From an uncultured Prevotella sp. (GTDB lineage: Bacteria > Bacteroidota > Bacteroidia > Bacteroidales > Bacteroidaceae): a stretch of 19,295 nt of DNA. The DNA is taken from positions 1 to 19,295 of the forward strand of contig CALNBT010000259.1 of assembly GCA_937874345.1 (NCBI GenBank), in the 5' to 3' direction. Below, one piece after another: positions 6,082 through 13,503 of this stretch. The notes beneath the pieces are model-generated. The model saw only the letters and a program-made list of their open reading frames with translations, was not told the DNA's origin and did no database searches. The position numbers and the translations under genes are program-made. The number at the start of each line of letters is the position of its first letter. Position 1 is the first letter of the stretch.

Positions 6082-6777
6082 ATGAAAAAATTGCTATTTA
6101 CTTTGATCGTGGCAATGTCATTCAACACAGTGACCTTTGCACAATATTATGCAAACAGACACCCCAAAACCAAACCTCATTATGTGCGTAATACCTACCG
6201 ATATCGGAATTATAGCCAGCAATATTACCCAACGACCTACTATGGATTCAGGCTAGGAATGGGCATTGCCACTGTTCATTCTGATTCGCCTTTCTTAGAT
6301 GCCTCCGACCCCAGAATAGGATTAAATACCGGTTTTGTTATTGGAACGGGGCTTTCCCGCCAGGCGCCTCTCTACTTTGAAACGGGATTATTCTATACCG
6401 AGAAAGGCGGTAAGAGTACTTTCCAGGGAGATCGTTTCAGCTACGGACTCAACTACCTGGAAGTTCCCCTGGTGTTGAAATACCGCTATTACGCAGGTAA
6501 CGGCTTGACTGTAGAACCCTTCGCAGGGGGTTATCTGGCAGCCGGTGTCGGTGGAAAGATAAAAGATTTCGGGCAACGCGAGGCTTACGACAGCTTTTCT
6601 GACGATCCTTACGGATTCAAGCGATTTGACGGAGGACTAAGACTGGGGTTTGGCCTCGGCATCAGATCATTATATATGGAAGCCAGCTACGATATTGGTT
6701 TAGCAAACATCGGTCACGACGATTTCAATGCCACCAGGACAGGCGACTTGAACCTGACACTGGGTGTAAACTTCTAA
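6082..6777 (+). CDS. Outer-membrane beta-barrel protein (porin-like, OMP_b-brl_2 type)
   Basis: This is a 231-residue protein with a clear signal peptide (1-20, MKKLLFTLIVAMSF..., cleavage near TFA-Q). Residues 22-54 form a polar, tyrosine-rich segment with ten Tyr in 33 residues, plus Arg, His and Pro. From about 55 onward the sequence alternates hydrophobic and polar residues with glycine turns (YYGFRLGMGIATV, LYFETGLFYTEKGG, LEVPLVLKYRYY, RLGFGLGIRSLYMEASY) and ends in NLTLGVNF. A C-terminal Phe on a final strand is the usual Bam recognition feature. This fits an eight-stranded barrel of the kind Bacteroidota carry in many copies. The exact role (adhesion, structural or small porin) is not visible. 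It is monocistronic, with its own promoter and a strong terminator, and two palindromes upstream suggest regulated expression. Confidence 0.85.
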   Translation: MKKLLFTLIVAMSFNTVTFAQYYANRHPKTKPHYVRNTYRYRNYSQQYYPTTYYGFRLGMGIATVHSDSPFLDASDPRIGLNTGFVIGTGLSRQAPLYFETGLFYTEKGGKSTFQGDRFSYGLNYLEVPLVLKYRYYAGNGLTVEPFAGGYLAAGVGGKIKDFGQREAYDSFSDDPYGFKRFDGGLRLGFGLGIRSLYMEASYDIGLANIGHDDFNATRTGDLNLTLGVNF

Positions 6778-6786
6778 ACATTCAAG

Positions 6787-6819
6787 TCCGGAGATGCCAC
6801 CTGTCTCCGGATTTTTTTT
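6787..6819 (+). terminator. Rho-independent terminator of the outer-membrane protein gene
   Basis: TCCGGAGA (6787-6794) and TCTCCGGA (6804-6811) form a perfect GC-rich 8-bp stem with a 9-nt loop, followed directly by eight T residues (6812-6819). It begins 10 nt after the stop codon. Confidence 0.92.
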
Positions 6820-7080
6820 GTGCTTCATTCTCAATACCATAGATGGGCCAAGGCTAACCTATTTACGCCGCGATCAACCCTGCAAGATATGTCCTTCATT
6901 AGACACAATCTCACAAAGACACATTCAGCAGAATGCATCTATGATATGATTAACATCGCACCCTCTTCATTCGTCATTGCCCATATCTAATGGGCCTCTC
7001 ATCACATGATGCATGATGATTATGGAAGAAAACATCACACGAAAATTGGGATAATTGCATCAATGAACCATAAAATTCAT

Positions 7081-7088
7081 TATCTTTG
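7081..7088 (+). promoter_or_regulatory. -7 element of the GNAT gene promoter
   Basis: TATCTTTG fits TAnnTTTG. The predicted start near 7095 leaves a leader of roughly 17 nt. The nearest TTG upstream (7055-7057) is at 23 nt, slightly beyond the preferred spacing. Confidence 0.5.
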
Positions 7089-7111
7089 CTATCAGTTTAA
7101 AACACAAAAAA

Positions 7112-7612
7112 ATGTTGACAATCAGACAAGCTACCACCGATGACATCCCATTGATTCACCAGTTGGCATGGAAAATATTTCCTGTCACTTATCAGAACCT
7201 ACTGAGTTCGGATCAAAGTGATTACATGATGGAATGGATGTATTCTATCAACAGCCTGAAGCAGCAGATGAATAAAGAACATCACACCTATCTTCTAGCT
7301 TACAAAGATGATGCCTGTGTAGGGTATGTTTCGGTTCAACCGCAAGGAGAAAACCTGTTTCATTTGCAAAAAATCTATGTACTAGCAGAATACCAATCGT
7401 ACGGTGTCGGCAAATTCCTCTTCAACGCCGCCCTAGACTATATCCGCCACATACATCCAACGCCTTTTACCATAGAGCTAAATGTCAACAGATACAACAA
7501 AGCCGTGGGATTTTATGAGCACATGGGAATGCACAAAAAAAGCCAAGGCGACTTCGAAATTGGCAATGGCTACTTCATGAACGATTATATCATGTCCATG
7601 ACAGTTGAATAA
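7112..7612 (+). CDS. GNAT family N-acetyltransferase
   Basis: This 166-residue protein has the normal length of a single GNAT domain. N-terminal MLTIRQATTDDIPLIHQLA is the usual beta1-alpha1 start. Acetyl-CoA motif A is at about 87-105 (KIYVLAEYQSYGVGKFLF), with the pyrophosphate-binding Q-x-x-G-x-G at 95-100. Motif B follows at about 123-140 (LNVNRYNKAVGFYEHMGM). It should transfer an acyl group from acetyl-CoA to an amine; the acceptor cannot be told from sequence. RimI-like, small-molecule and antibiotic acceptors all remain open. It is preceded by its own promoter and converges with the DUF4294 gene 15 nt downstream, so it appears monocistronic. It has no signal peptide and is predicted cytosolic. 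Confidence 0.92.
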   Translation: MLTIRQATTDDIPLIHQLAWKIFPVTYQNLLSSDQSDYMMEWMYSINSLKQQMNKEHHTYLLAYKDDACVGYVSVQPQGENLFHLQKIYVLAEYQSYGVGKFLFNAALDYIRHIHPTPFTIELNVNRYNKAVGFYEHMGMHKKSQGDFEIGNGYFMNDYIMSMTVE

Positions 7613-7627
7613 GATGGATTGAAACAA

Positions 7628-8278
7628 CTATAGCTGCCCGGCCTCAACCTGCAAAACGATACGTTCGGTCAATCGATCGACTCCTTCAGCATCATATTTT
7701 TTCATCAAGCTTGCACCATAAGCCCATGAAAAGGCTTGCCAAAAGCCAGCTCGGATGGGTCCCAAAAAAGCCTGAATGAGTTGGTATGAAGATGAATTAC
7801 ACTCACGGAAGATCAATTTTATCAAGAGTTTTCCTTGCTGGTAATTCAGTTTTTTCATTCGGGGTGTATATTGGTCCCGAATACCTTTCTCGACCTTTTT
7901 CATGTGTTCGTCGCGTGCCTTCTTATTAGGTAATGTCTGCAGATAGTCACCTGTCTCAATTATAATCTGGTTTACCTCCTTGGCTATAGGCAAAACAAGC
8001 TTTACATTGTAAACCAAACGATTATAAGCCATCCGCTGATTGGCGTCATTAAAAACAGGTTTGGGGTAAACATACACATTATTGAACTCCATATATTGAA
8101 TGGAATCTTTTCCATTCAGCACCTTCCCCACTTTCACCAAAGGCTCGAAAGTTGGGGCATTCATATCAACCGCCTTATCTTCAGGGTTAATAGGAATGCC
8201 TTTCCCAATATTCTGCGCATGCACTTGAAGACAGAGCAAGGGCATAATACATAGCAAGATGAGTTCAATTTTACGCAT
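7628..8278 (-). CDS. DUF4294 domain-containing secreted protein
   Basis: This 216-residue protein has a signal peptide (1-21, MRKIELILLCIMPLLCLQ, likely cleavage VHA-QN) and matches my recollection of DUF4294, a Bacteroidota-restricted family of unknown function. The conserved region runs from about 65 to 205 and is rich in basic and aromatic residues: NNVYVYPKP, AYNRLVYNVK, QQGKLLIKLIFRECNSSSYQLI and GFWQAFSWAYG. Predicted secondary structure is mainly helical after residue 80. No catalytic motif is recognisable. It is transcribed divergently from the helix-hairpin-helix barrel gene and its promoter box lies only 10 nt before the ATG, so the leader would be very short. Periplasmic location is inferred from the signal peptide. 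Confidence 0.85.
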   Translation of the reverse strand: MRKIELILLCIMPLLCLQVHAQNIGKGIPINPEDKAVDMNAPTFEPLVKVGKVLNGKDSIQYMEFNNVYVYPKPVFNDANQRMAYNRLVYNVKLVLPIAKEVNQIIIETGDYLQTLPNKKARDEHMKKVEKGIRDQYTPRMKKLNYQQGKLLIKLIFRECNSSSYQLIQAFLGPIRAGFWQAFSWAYGASLMKKYDAEGVDRLTERIVLQVEAGQL

Positions 8279-8288
8279 AATACATTAG

Positions 8289-8296
8289 CAAATGTA
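8289..8296 (-). promoter_or_regulatory. -7 element of the DUF4294 gene promoter
   Basis: TACATTTG on the minus strand fits TAnnTTTG and ends 10 nt before the ATG, implying a leader of only a few nucleotides. The -33 position carries only a weak TTTCG. Confidence 0.4.
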
Positions 8297-8334
8297 GCCA
8301 TATTTTCAGTATCAGCGAAATAAATTAATTTAAA

Positions 8335-8366
8335 TTTGCTTGTTTTCGAATTTCTATCTACATTTG
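8335..8366 (+). promoter_or_regulatory. Bacteroidota-type promoter of the helix-hairpin-helix barrel gene
   Basis: TTTG (8335-8338), a 20-nt spacer and TACATTTG (8359-8366) give a near-ideal -33/-7 promoter. The predicted start lies near 8373, which places the ATG at 8393 about 20 nt downstream and rules out the earlier in-frame ATG at 8336. Confidence 0.7.
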
Positions 8367-8392
8367 CTTCGTACCATTGTGACATCGAATCC

Positions 8393-10384
8393 ATGAAAAA
8401 AGTTCTGATATTAGGATGGTTGTGTGCCTTTTTTAACATCGTTGCAGCACAAGACAACACATCGTGGGCAACCTATTACGAGCAACTAAGCGATTTGGAA
8501 TCGGTTGAATCGGAGTCTTGGGAGCAGGGCTACGAACTGTTGGATGAGCTTTCCCAGCATCCCATCGACCTGAATCATGCCACCAGAGAAGATTTGGAAC
8601 AGTTGTTCTTCCTGTCAAGCCAACAAGTGGAAGAACTGGTCGAGTATATCGACAAGTATGCGCCAATACACAGTTTGGGAGAGCTGGCGATGATCGAATC
8701 GCTTGATTATAACCGCCGTAAGCTGTTATCATTTTTCGTGACCATCGGGGATGACAAGAATAAGCTTGCTCCGACGATATCAGACATCTTAAAATATGGA
8801 AACAACGAACTGATCTTAACCGCCAAAATACCCTTTTACGAGCGCAAAGGCGACCAAAAAGGATATCTGGGTTATCCCTACAAACACTGGGCAAAATACA
8901 CATTTTCTTATGGGCAGCAGGTAAAAGCGGGTCTGGTTGCCTCGCAAGATGGTGGAGAACCATGGTTTGCCGGACAAAACAAGTGGGGATACGATTATTA
9001 CTCTTATTACCTTCAGTTAAAAAACTTTGGCAACTTGAAATCACTTGTAGCCGGACGATACCGGCTGAAGTTTGGCCTGGGATTGGCTATCAACCGTGAT
9101 TTCGGCTTTGGGAAAATCGCCACATTGTCTTCGTTGGGCAATACTTCGAATACCATACGAGCGCATTCTTCACGTTCAGAAGCCAATTACCTGCAAGGTG
9201 TAGCCGCTACCGTAAGGTTGATAGAAGGGCTCGACCTTACAGGATTTGTATCTTCTCGCAAAATAGACGGAACCCTGAGCGACGACAGCACATCCATCTC
9301 AACCATTGTGGAATCGGGATACCATAGAACTTTGACCGAAATGGGACATAAACACAATACTTCGCAATGGATGGCCGGTGGACATGTGCAATATTTCACC
9401 AACGGTTTCCACGTTGGACTGACAGGACTTTCAAGTGGACTTGACCGTGAATTATGCCCAAATACCAACCAATTATACCGCAAATACTATCCCTCAGGCA
9501 AACAGTTTTGGAACCTTAGTGCTGATTATGGATATATCAGTAGACGTTTGTCGATACAAGGCGAAACGGCAACGAGCGATTCTAAAGCCTTGGCAACCAT
9601 CAATACCGTAAGTTATCAGTGTACTTCAACATGGTCGTTCACGGCTATCCAGCGTTTTTATTCATACAAATACTTTTCACTTTTTAGTCAGGGCTTCAGT
9701 GACGGTGGACACATCCAAAACGAAAGTGGCATATACATGGGTATGCAATGGAAACCGTTGAAATTGCTTTCGCTGATGGCATATGTAGATTATGCGTACC
9801 ATCCCTGGGCTACCTACTACACCTCGTTTTCGAGTAACGCCTGGGATTACTTTTTACAAGGTGAATACCAATCATCAAACTGGCGAGTACAGGCTCGTTA
9901 TCGTCTTCAGAGACGCCAGAAAGATAACAATGAAAAGACAGCATTAATTAACGAAAATACGCATAGAGGGCGTATTTCTGTTGAATGGAACAATGGCAGC
10001 TGGGTGGCACAGGCTCAGACAGATTTGGCTTATTGCCTCAACAATATGAAAAGCTTTGGATACCTGCTATCGACAAACGTTGGATATCAACACAAGGACA
10101 TTCAGGTATATGCAAATGTAGGATACTTCCATACAGACAATTATAACAGCAGGTTGTACACTTATGAGCGTGGAATGCTATATTCATTCTCTTTTCCTGT
10201 ATTCTCAGGAGAGGGTGTTCACGGTGCAATGAACCTCAGATGGGATGTAAACAACAGTTGGATGTTGATGGCAAAGCTGTCGTCTACTCATTATCTTGAC
10301 CGAAAACAAATTGGCAGTTCGTACCAAATGATTGATGGAAATACCCAAACAGATATAGAAATACAGGCACGTGTGCGTTTCTAA
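8393..10384 (+). CDS. Large outer-membrane beta-barrel protein with N-terminal helix-hairpin-helix segment
   Basis: This is a 663-residue protein from the ATG at 8393, which gives signal peptide MKKVLILGWLCAFFNIVAA with cleavage before QDN. An earlier ATG at 8336 would lie upstream of the transcription start and lacks a signal at its N-terminus. Residues about 57-101 (PIDLNHATREDLEQL..., ending HSLGELAMI) closely follow the ComEA/PulK-type helix-hairpin-helix pattern, I-x-L-N-x-A-x-x-x-x-L...LxxI. The rest, from about 130 to 663, is aromatic- and glycine-rich with alternating residues and many short strands, and ends DIEIQARVRF with a terminal Phe, as expected of a large outer-membrane barrel. 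The helix-hairpin-helix part would lie in the periplasm. I know of no function for this architecture. DNA, peptidoglycan or protein binding by the hairpin are all open. Confidence 0.82.
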   Translation: MKKVLILGWLCAFFNIVAAQDNTSWATYYEQLSDLESVESESWEQGYELLDELSQHPIDLNHATREDLEQLFFLSSQQVEELVEYIDKYAPIHSLGELAMIESLDYNRRKLLSFFVTIGDDKNKLAPTISDILKYGNNELILTAKIPFYERKGDQKGYLGYPYKHWAKYTFSYGQQVKAGLVASQDGGEPWFAGQNKWGYDYYSYYLQLKNFGNLKSLVAGRYRLKFGLGLAINRDFGFGKIATLSSLGNTSNTIRAHSSRSEANYLQGVAATVRLIEGLDLTGFVSSRKIDGTLSDDSTSISTIVESGYHRTLTEMGHKHNTSQWMAGGHVQYFTNGFHVGLTGLSSGLDRELCPNTNQLYRKYYPSGKQFWNLSADYGYISRRLSIQGETATSDSKALATINTVSYQCTSTWSFTAIQRFYSYKYFSLFSQGFSDGGHIQNESGIYMGMQWKPLKLLSLMAYVDYAYHPWATYYTSFSSNAWDYFLQGEYQSSNWRVQARYRLQRRQKDNNEKTALINENTHRGRISVEWNNGSWVAQAQTDLAYCLNNMKSFGYLLSTNVGYQHKDIQVYANVGYFHTDNYNSRLYTYERGMLYSFSFPVFSGEGVHGAMNLRWDVNNSWMLMAKLSSTHYLDRKQIGSSYQMIDGNTQTDIEIQARVRF

Positions 10385-10414
10385 TCAACATAAGAAGGAT
10401 GTCGTAAGATAAAT

Positions 10415-11602
10415 TTAGGCTTCTGTTAACAGTTGCTGATAGAAGTCGATATATTGCTGTGCAATCTTTTCCGGGGAAAAACGTACCACCACATCCTTCC
10501 GGATTTCCAGTCCATCAAAAGAGGTTTGCATCGCTTTTTCTATGCCGTCGACAAGCGAATCAACCGTAAAATCAGTACAACGCACACCATTTTCGGGTGT
10601 TATCAGCTCTTCTGTCCCACTACAGGGAAAGGCTACAACAGGCAAGCCACAAGCCATTGCCTCAAGGGGTACCTGAGCAAAGTTCTCTTTAAAGCTGGGT
10701 AAGCAGAAATAGTTGGCCGCCGACAACACCCAAGACATTTCTTCAGGATCGTTGATTCTCCCCATCTCGATGACATTGTTCCATAACAGTTCACCACGAT
10801 TCTTGCCGATAGCCAGGATGACAGCATCGGGATTGATCTGGTTAACAGCTGCAGAAAGTTCATGAAGACCTTTACGCGGCTCATTGATGTTACAAGCACA
10901 AAAGGCAAAGACCAATTTATTATCTTCAACATTCAACCGTTTACGTGCTTCTGTTCGGTTTTTGGGTTGAAACAAATCATTTTCTACCAAGTTGTAGATA
11001 ATTCGTTTTTGTGCCATTCTAATCATTTCATGGTCAGCATAAAGCCTGTAATTCATTTTAGAAAGGAATACAGCACCCATATGCTTTACCATTCTTGTAC
11101 TGTCCAGTTTCAGCTGGTAATATTTTCTTTCCAATTCATTACCAGCCAATCGTTGCTGTTCTATATTGGCTATTCCATAGAGAATGTTTTCGTCATGCAA
11201 TGTGTTAACGATGACCTTATCCTTGAAAGTCATGAAAAAAGTGAAATAATCAACAAATCCACCCGTCCAATGCAGATGTATCACATCTGCGTCCCGAATG
11301 ATTTGTACTTTGGTCAAGTCAATGGGAGACACGGGTAAAGTGTACACGGCTTGATGTTCTTTGCCAAGCCTTCGACAGGTGTTGAGGTCGTCATTGAAAT
11401 GAAAGATTTTCTTGGTTTTATGCAGTACACTGTGAATGAAATAAGTATGGCCACCATATTCTGTAATAAAGTCGTCATTGTGTCGCTTTCTCAGTACAAC
11501 CATGCGACTGTCAATGCCCAGCTGGCGTTGCGCCTTACATATACGATAAGCGCATAGACCTGCTCCATTAAAATCAGCCATGCTGATATGTACCACTTTC
11601 AT
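10415..11602 (-). CDS. Glycosyltransferase family 4 protein (last gene of envelope operon)
   Basis: This is a 395-residue GT-B glycosyltransferase. The start is placed at the ATG giving MKVVHISMADFNGAGLCAYR, the canonical GT4 N-terminus with the glycine-rich acceptor loop at 12-15. An upstream ATG at 11656 would add 18 residues. The C-terminal GT1/GT4 domain begins near residue 205 and contains NEPRKGL (240-246, basic phosphate-binding pair Arg243-Lys244) and the nucleotide-sugar E-x7-E motif, Glu306 and Glu314 within KENFAQVPLEAMACG. It should be a retaining, cytosolic or membrane-associated sugar transferase acting on a lipid-linked acceptor. It is separated from the preceding GT90 gene by 75 nt and is the last member of the minus-strand operon. 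Donor and linkage are not deducible. Confidence 0.92.
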   Translation of the reverse strand: MKVVHISMADFNGAGLCAYRICKAQRQLGIDSRMVVLRKRHNDDFITEYGGHTYFIHSVLHKTKKIFHFNDDLNTCRRLGKEHQAVYTLPVSPIDLTKVQIIRDADVIHLHWTGGFVDYFTFFMTFKDKVIVNTLHDENILYGIANIEQQRLAGNELERKYYQLKLDSTRMVKHMGAVFLSKMNYRLYADHEMIRMAQKRIIYNLVENDLFQPKNRTEARKRLNVEDNKLVFAFCACNINEPRKGLHELSAAVNQINPDAVILAIGKNRGELLWNNVIEMGRINDPEEMSWVLSAANYFCLPSFKENFAQVPLEAMACGLPVVAFPCSGTEELITPENGVRCTDFTVDSLVDGIEKAMQTSFDGLEIRKDVVVRFSPEKIAQQYIDFYQQLLTEA

Positions 11603-11677
11603 TGTAAATAGTTTGATAGTTTGTTTTGTTTGAGCATCCAACAAATTGACACCCATATACCTTAAATCGTGAAGGAA

Positions 11678-12691
11678 TTATATTCCATTCGTCTGGTCGA
11701 AATATTTTTTCAGCACAAGAAGAGAAATGAGTTTTTCACGCTTTTTATCACGAAACTGGTTAACAAATTCGTGTGCATGAAGAATGATCTCTTCGGCTTT
11801 ATCTGGATGATCAATATAATAGGCGAGACGTTCTCCAACGTTTGAAAAATCAGATTCAATCTCTATATAATGGTAATCGGGAATCAGCGTACCTTCCATG
11901 AACCAGGTTTCACAAGTGGGCCGGGGCATTACAGCAACAGAATTGGAAGACATCACCCATTTCAAGTTACTGGCTACGTCGTTTCCTTCAAGGGCAAAGA
12001 TGAACTTATAGTCCAGATGTTCACCGATAGTAAGCTTTTCTGTTCGCCATTGCGGATATTGTTGGTCAACCACTCCCACGTCACATAATGGATGGTCGAA
12101 ATATTTTACAACAAAATCATAACGGTTTTTCTTTAATTCTGCGCTTCCTTCCTGCCCTATCAGTCCACGAAATATCGCCTGATTCTTCTTTTCCCGAAAC
12201 GGTTTGCGGTCATTCACAAAAATAAAATGACGCACTTTGTCCATTTTAAATAATACGGAATTTTCGCAATGCTGCACCAATGGACGGCTTTTTGTAATAG
12301 AAGGCACATTCGGAACATGGACGATGTCTCCGGGAAGGAGTACCCATCTTTGCGAAAGTGGGAAACATCTGGCATAGCAATACGAATCTAAATAGTATAC
12401 TTTCTGGCCCGTTACTCGCTGATCCCGAAGGGTTACTGAAGTCTGGAGAAAGGCTTCACGGTCAATCGGCGTTTGTTCTGATAACTGATTGTAATAGTTT
12501 ACCCGATTCCAGATATAGGATTGGTCGTTCCGTTTCTTCAACATCTTCATCTGCTGCCGATACGTCCATATCATCAACCAATGGGGAAGATGGATCCATA
12601 GATATGCATGCAGGTAATAGCATAGCTTGGAATTCTTTCCGCTATGCAGCATATAATAAAGCTTACGGGGCAAAAAGTGACCTTTTACCAT
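11678..12691 (-). CDS. Glycosyltransferase family 90 (CAP10/LpsA-like) protein
   Basis: This 337-residue protein has the hallmarks of the GT90/CAP10 family (lipopolysaccharide-modifying LpsA of bacteria, capsule xylosyltransferases of fungi, POGLUT of animals). AIFRG is at 172-176, and the conserved core DYKFIFALEGNDVASNLKWV lies at 227-246, followed by SSNSVAVMP and W-x-x-E-G-x-L-x-P-x-Y-H-Y (263-275). An N-terminal hydrophobic, aromatic stretch at about 24-45 (LCYYLHAYLWIHLPHWLMIW) may attach it to the inner membrane; no cleavable signal is evident. In its context between GT2, DUF5672 and GT4 genes it probably adds a sugar to LPS core or a related glycolipid. It starts 21 nt after the DUF5672 gene. 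Confidence 0.88.
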   Translation of the reverse strand: MVKGHFLPRKLYYMLHSGKNSKLCYYLHAYLWIHLPHWLMIWTYRQQMKMLKKRNDQSYIWNRVNYYNQLSEQTPIDREAFLQTSVTLRDQRVTGQKVYYLDSYCYARCFPLSQRWVLLPGDIVHVPNVPSITKSRPLVQHCENSVLFKMDKVRHFIFVNDRKPFREKKNQAIFRGLIGQEGSAELKKNRYDFVVKYFDHPLCDVGVVDQQYPQWRTEKLTIGEHLDYKFIFALEGNDVASNLKWVMSSNSVAVMPRPTCETWFMEGTLIPDYHYIEIESDFSNVGERLAYYIDHPDKAEEIILHAHEFVNQFRDKKREKLISLLVLKKYFDQTNGI

Positions 12692-12712
12692 AGTTATTCG
12701 AAATAGCAGGCA

Positions 12713-13492
12713 TTAAGAGATGATCGGAATAAACCGCTTCCAGAAGTCAGTTCTGACGGGTTTATTGAATCCATGACATGCCATAGGTAAACGCTGTTGG
12801 TTCAATTGATAACACAGTTCGGGTTTGAGATCGAACGAAAAGGTCAAAGCCTCTTCTACAGAAGGGACATTCAGGCGCGGAACCAATGCCCAAAAGAGGT
12901 CTTCGTTGTGCAAAGCGTCTTCCTGATTATTGAAATATCGGATTTCATCCGCATAATCTTCACATGCTTCTTTGAAGGCTTGAACCCGGCGAAGACATAA
13001 GCCCCCGTTGCCAATTCGTCCAAACATCTCACAATGAAGAATCTTTTCCTTAGGTTTCATCCACAACTTGAGTTGGAGATATTGCTTCAATGGAAAACGC
13101 TCATACCGCGGACGAGTGGGCCAAGGCGCTGCAACCAAGTCATAACCTTTCCGACACCAGGCATCCAAATCGTTTTTAAACAACCACGCATCCACATGAC
13201 AAATGAAGATGTATTCGTAATCAGTAAAGATACTATAGAAGTCTTTGGACATCATCATCTCGTTATACCCCTGAATTCCTCGACGGGTACCAAGCCAATC
13301 ACTACTCACTGTCATGACGTCAACATCAGGATATTGAGCATTAAGTGGTTCCATATTTACGTCATCGGGTTGAACAAAGATGACAGGTAAGCCTTTCAGC
13401 AAGGCTAGGTTGTGTTCAAGAGCCTCCTTTTCAAAGGATTCTAATTTGGGATTGTAAAGAGGTATGACTACCTTTACGAGATATTTCTTCAT
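12713..13492 (-). CDS. DUF5672 domain-containing protein, glycosyltransferase-like
   Basis: This is a 259-residue protein. The N-terminal MKKYLVKVVIPLYN is followed by a Rossmann-like alternation. Residues 90-104 (TDYEYIFICHVDAWLF) contain an H-V-D in the position of a GT-A metal-binding DxD. GNGGLCLRR (161-169) and HNEDLFW (195-201) resemble the acceptor/base segments of GT-A enzymes. This pattern fits DUF5672, commonly found in bacterial surface-polysaccharide clusters. The start is set at the ATG 11 nt after the GT2 stop. An in-frame TTG overlapping that stop by 4 nt (13507) would add five residues and could be used through coupling. The sugar-transfer role is inferred from fold-like motifs and neighbours, not established. 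Confidence 0.82.
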   Translation of the reverse strand: MKKYLVKVVIPLYNPKLESFEKEALEHNLALLKGLPVIFVQPDDVNMEPLNAQYPDVDVMTVSSDWLGTRRGIQGYNEMMMSKDFYSIFTDYEYIFICHVDAWLFKNDLDAWCRKGYDLVAAPWPTRPRYERFPLKQYLQLKLWMKPKEKILHCEMFGRIGNGGLCLRRVQAFKEACEDYADEIRYFNNQEDALHNEDLFWALVPRLNVPSVEEALTFSFDLKPELCYQLNQQRLPMACHGFNKPVRTDFWKRFIPIIS

Positions 13493-13503
13493 ACAGGATG
13501 ATT

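Larger units (their letters stand above)
6778..7111. other. Intergenic region before the GNAT gene
   Basis: These 334 bp hold the terminator at 6787-6819, a small inverted repeat GCCCAT/ATGGGC at 6979-6995 with a 5-nt loop and no T-tract, and the promoter element at 7081-7088. No coding frame or RNA gene is recognisable in the remaining 250 bp. Confidence 0.65.

Noticed and set aside
6979..6995. GCCCAT/ATGGGC inverted repeat upstream of the GNAT gene as an operator or terminator
   Set aside because: It is six bp, has no T-tract and is too far (about 100 bp) from the promoter to assign a role.
8433..9044. A 203-codon open frame on the minus strand opposite the helix-hairpin-helix barrel gene
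   Set aside because: It lies wholly inside a convincing plus-strand gene, its translation is rich in Cys, Pro and Arg with no recognisable domain, and it has no promoter box.
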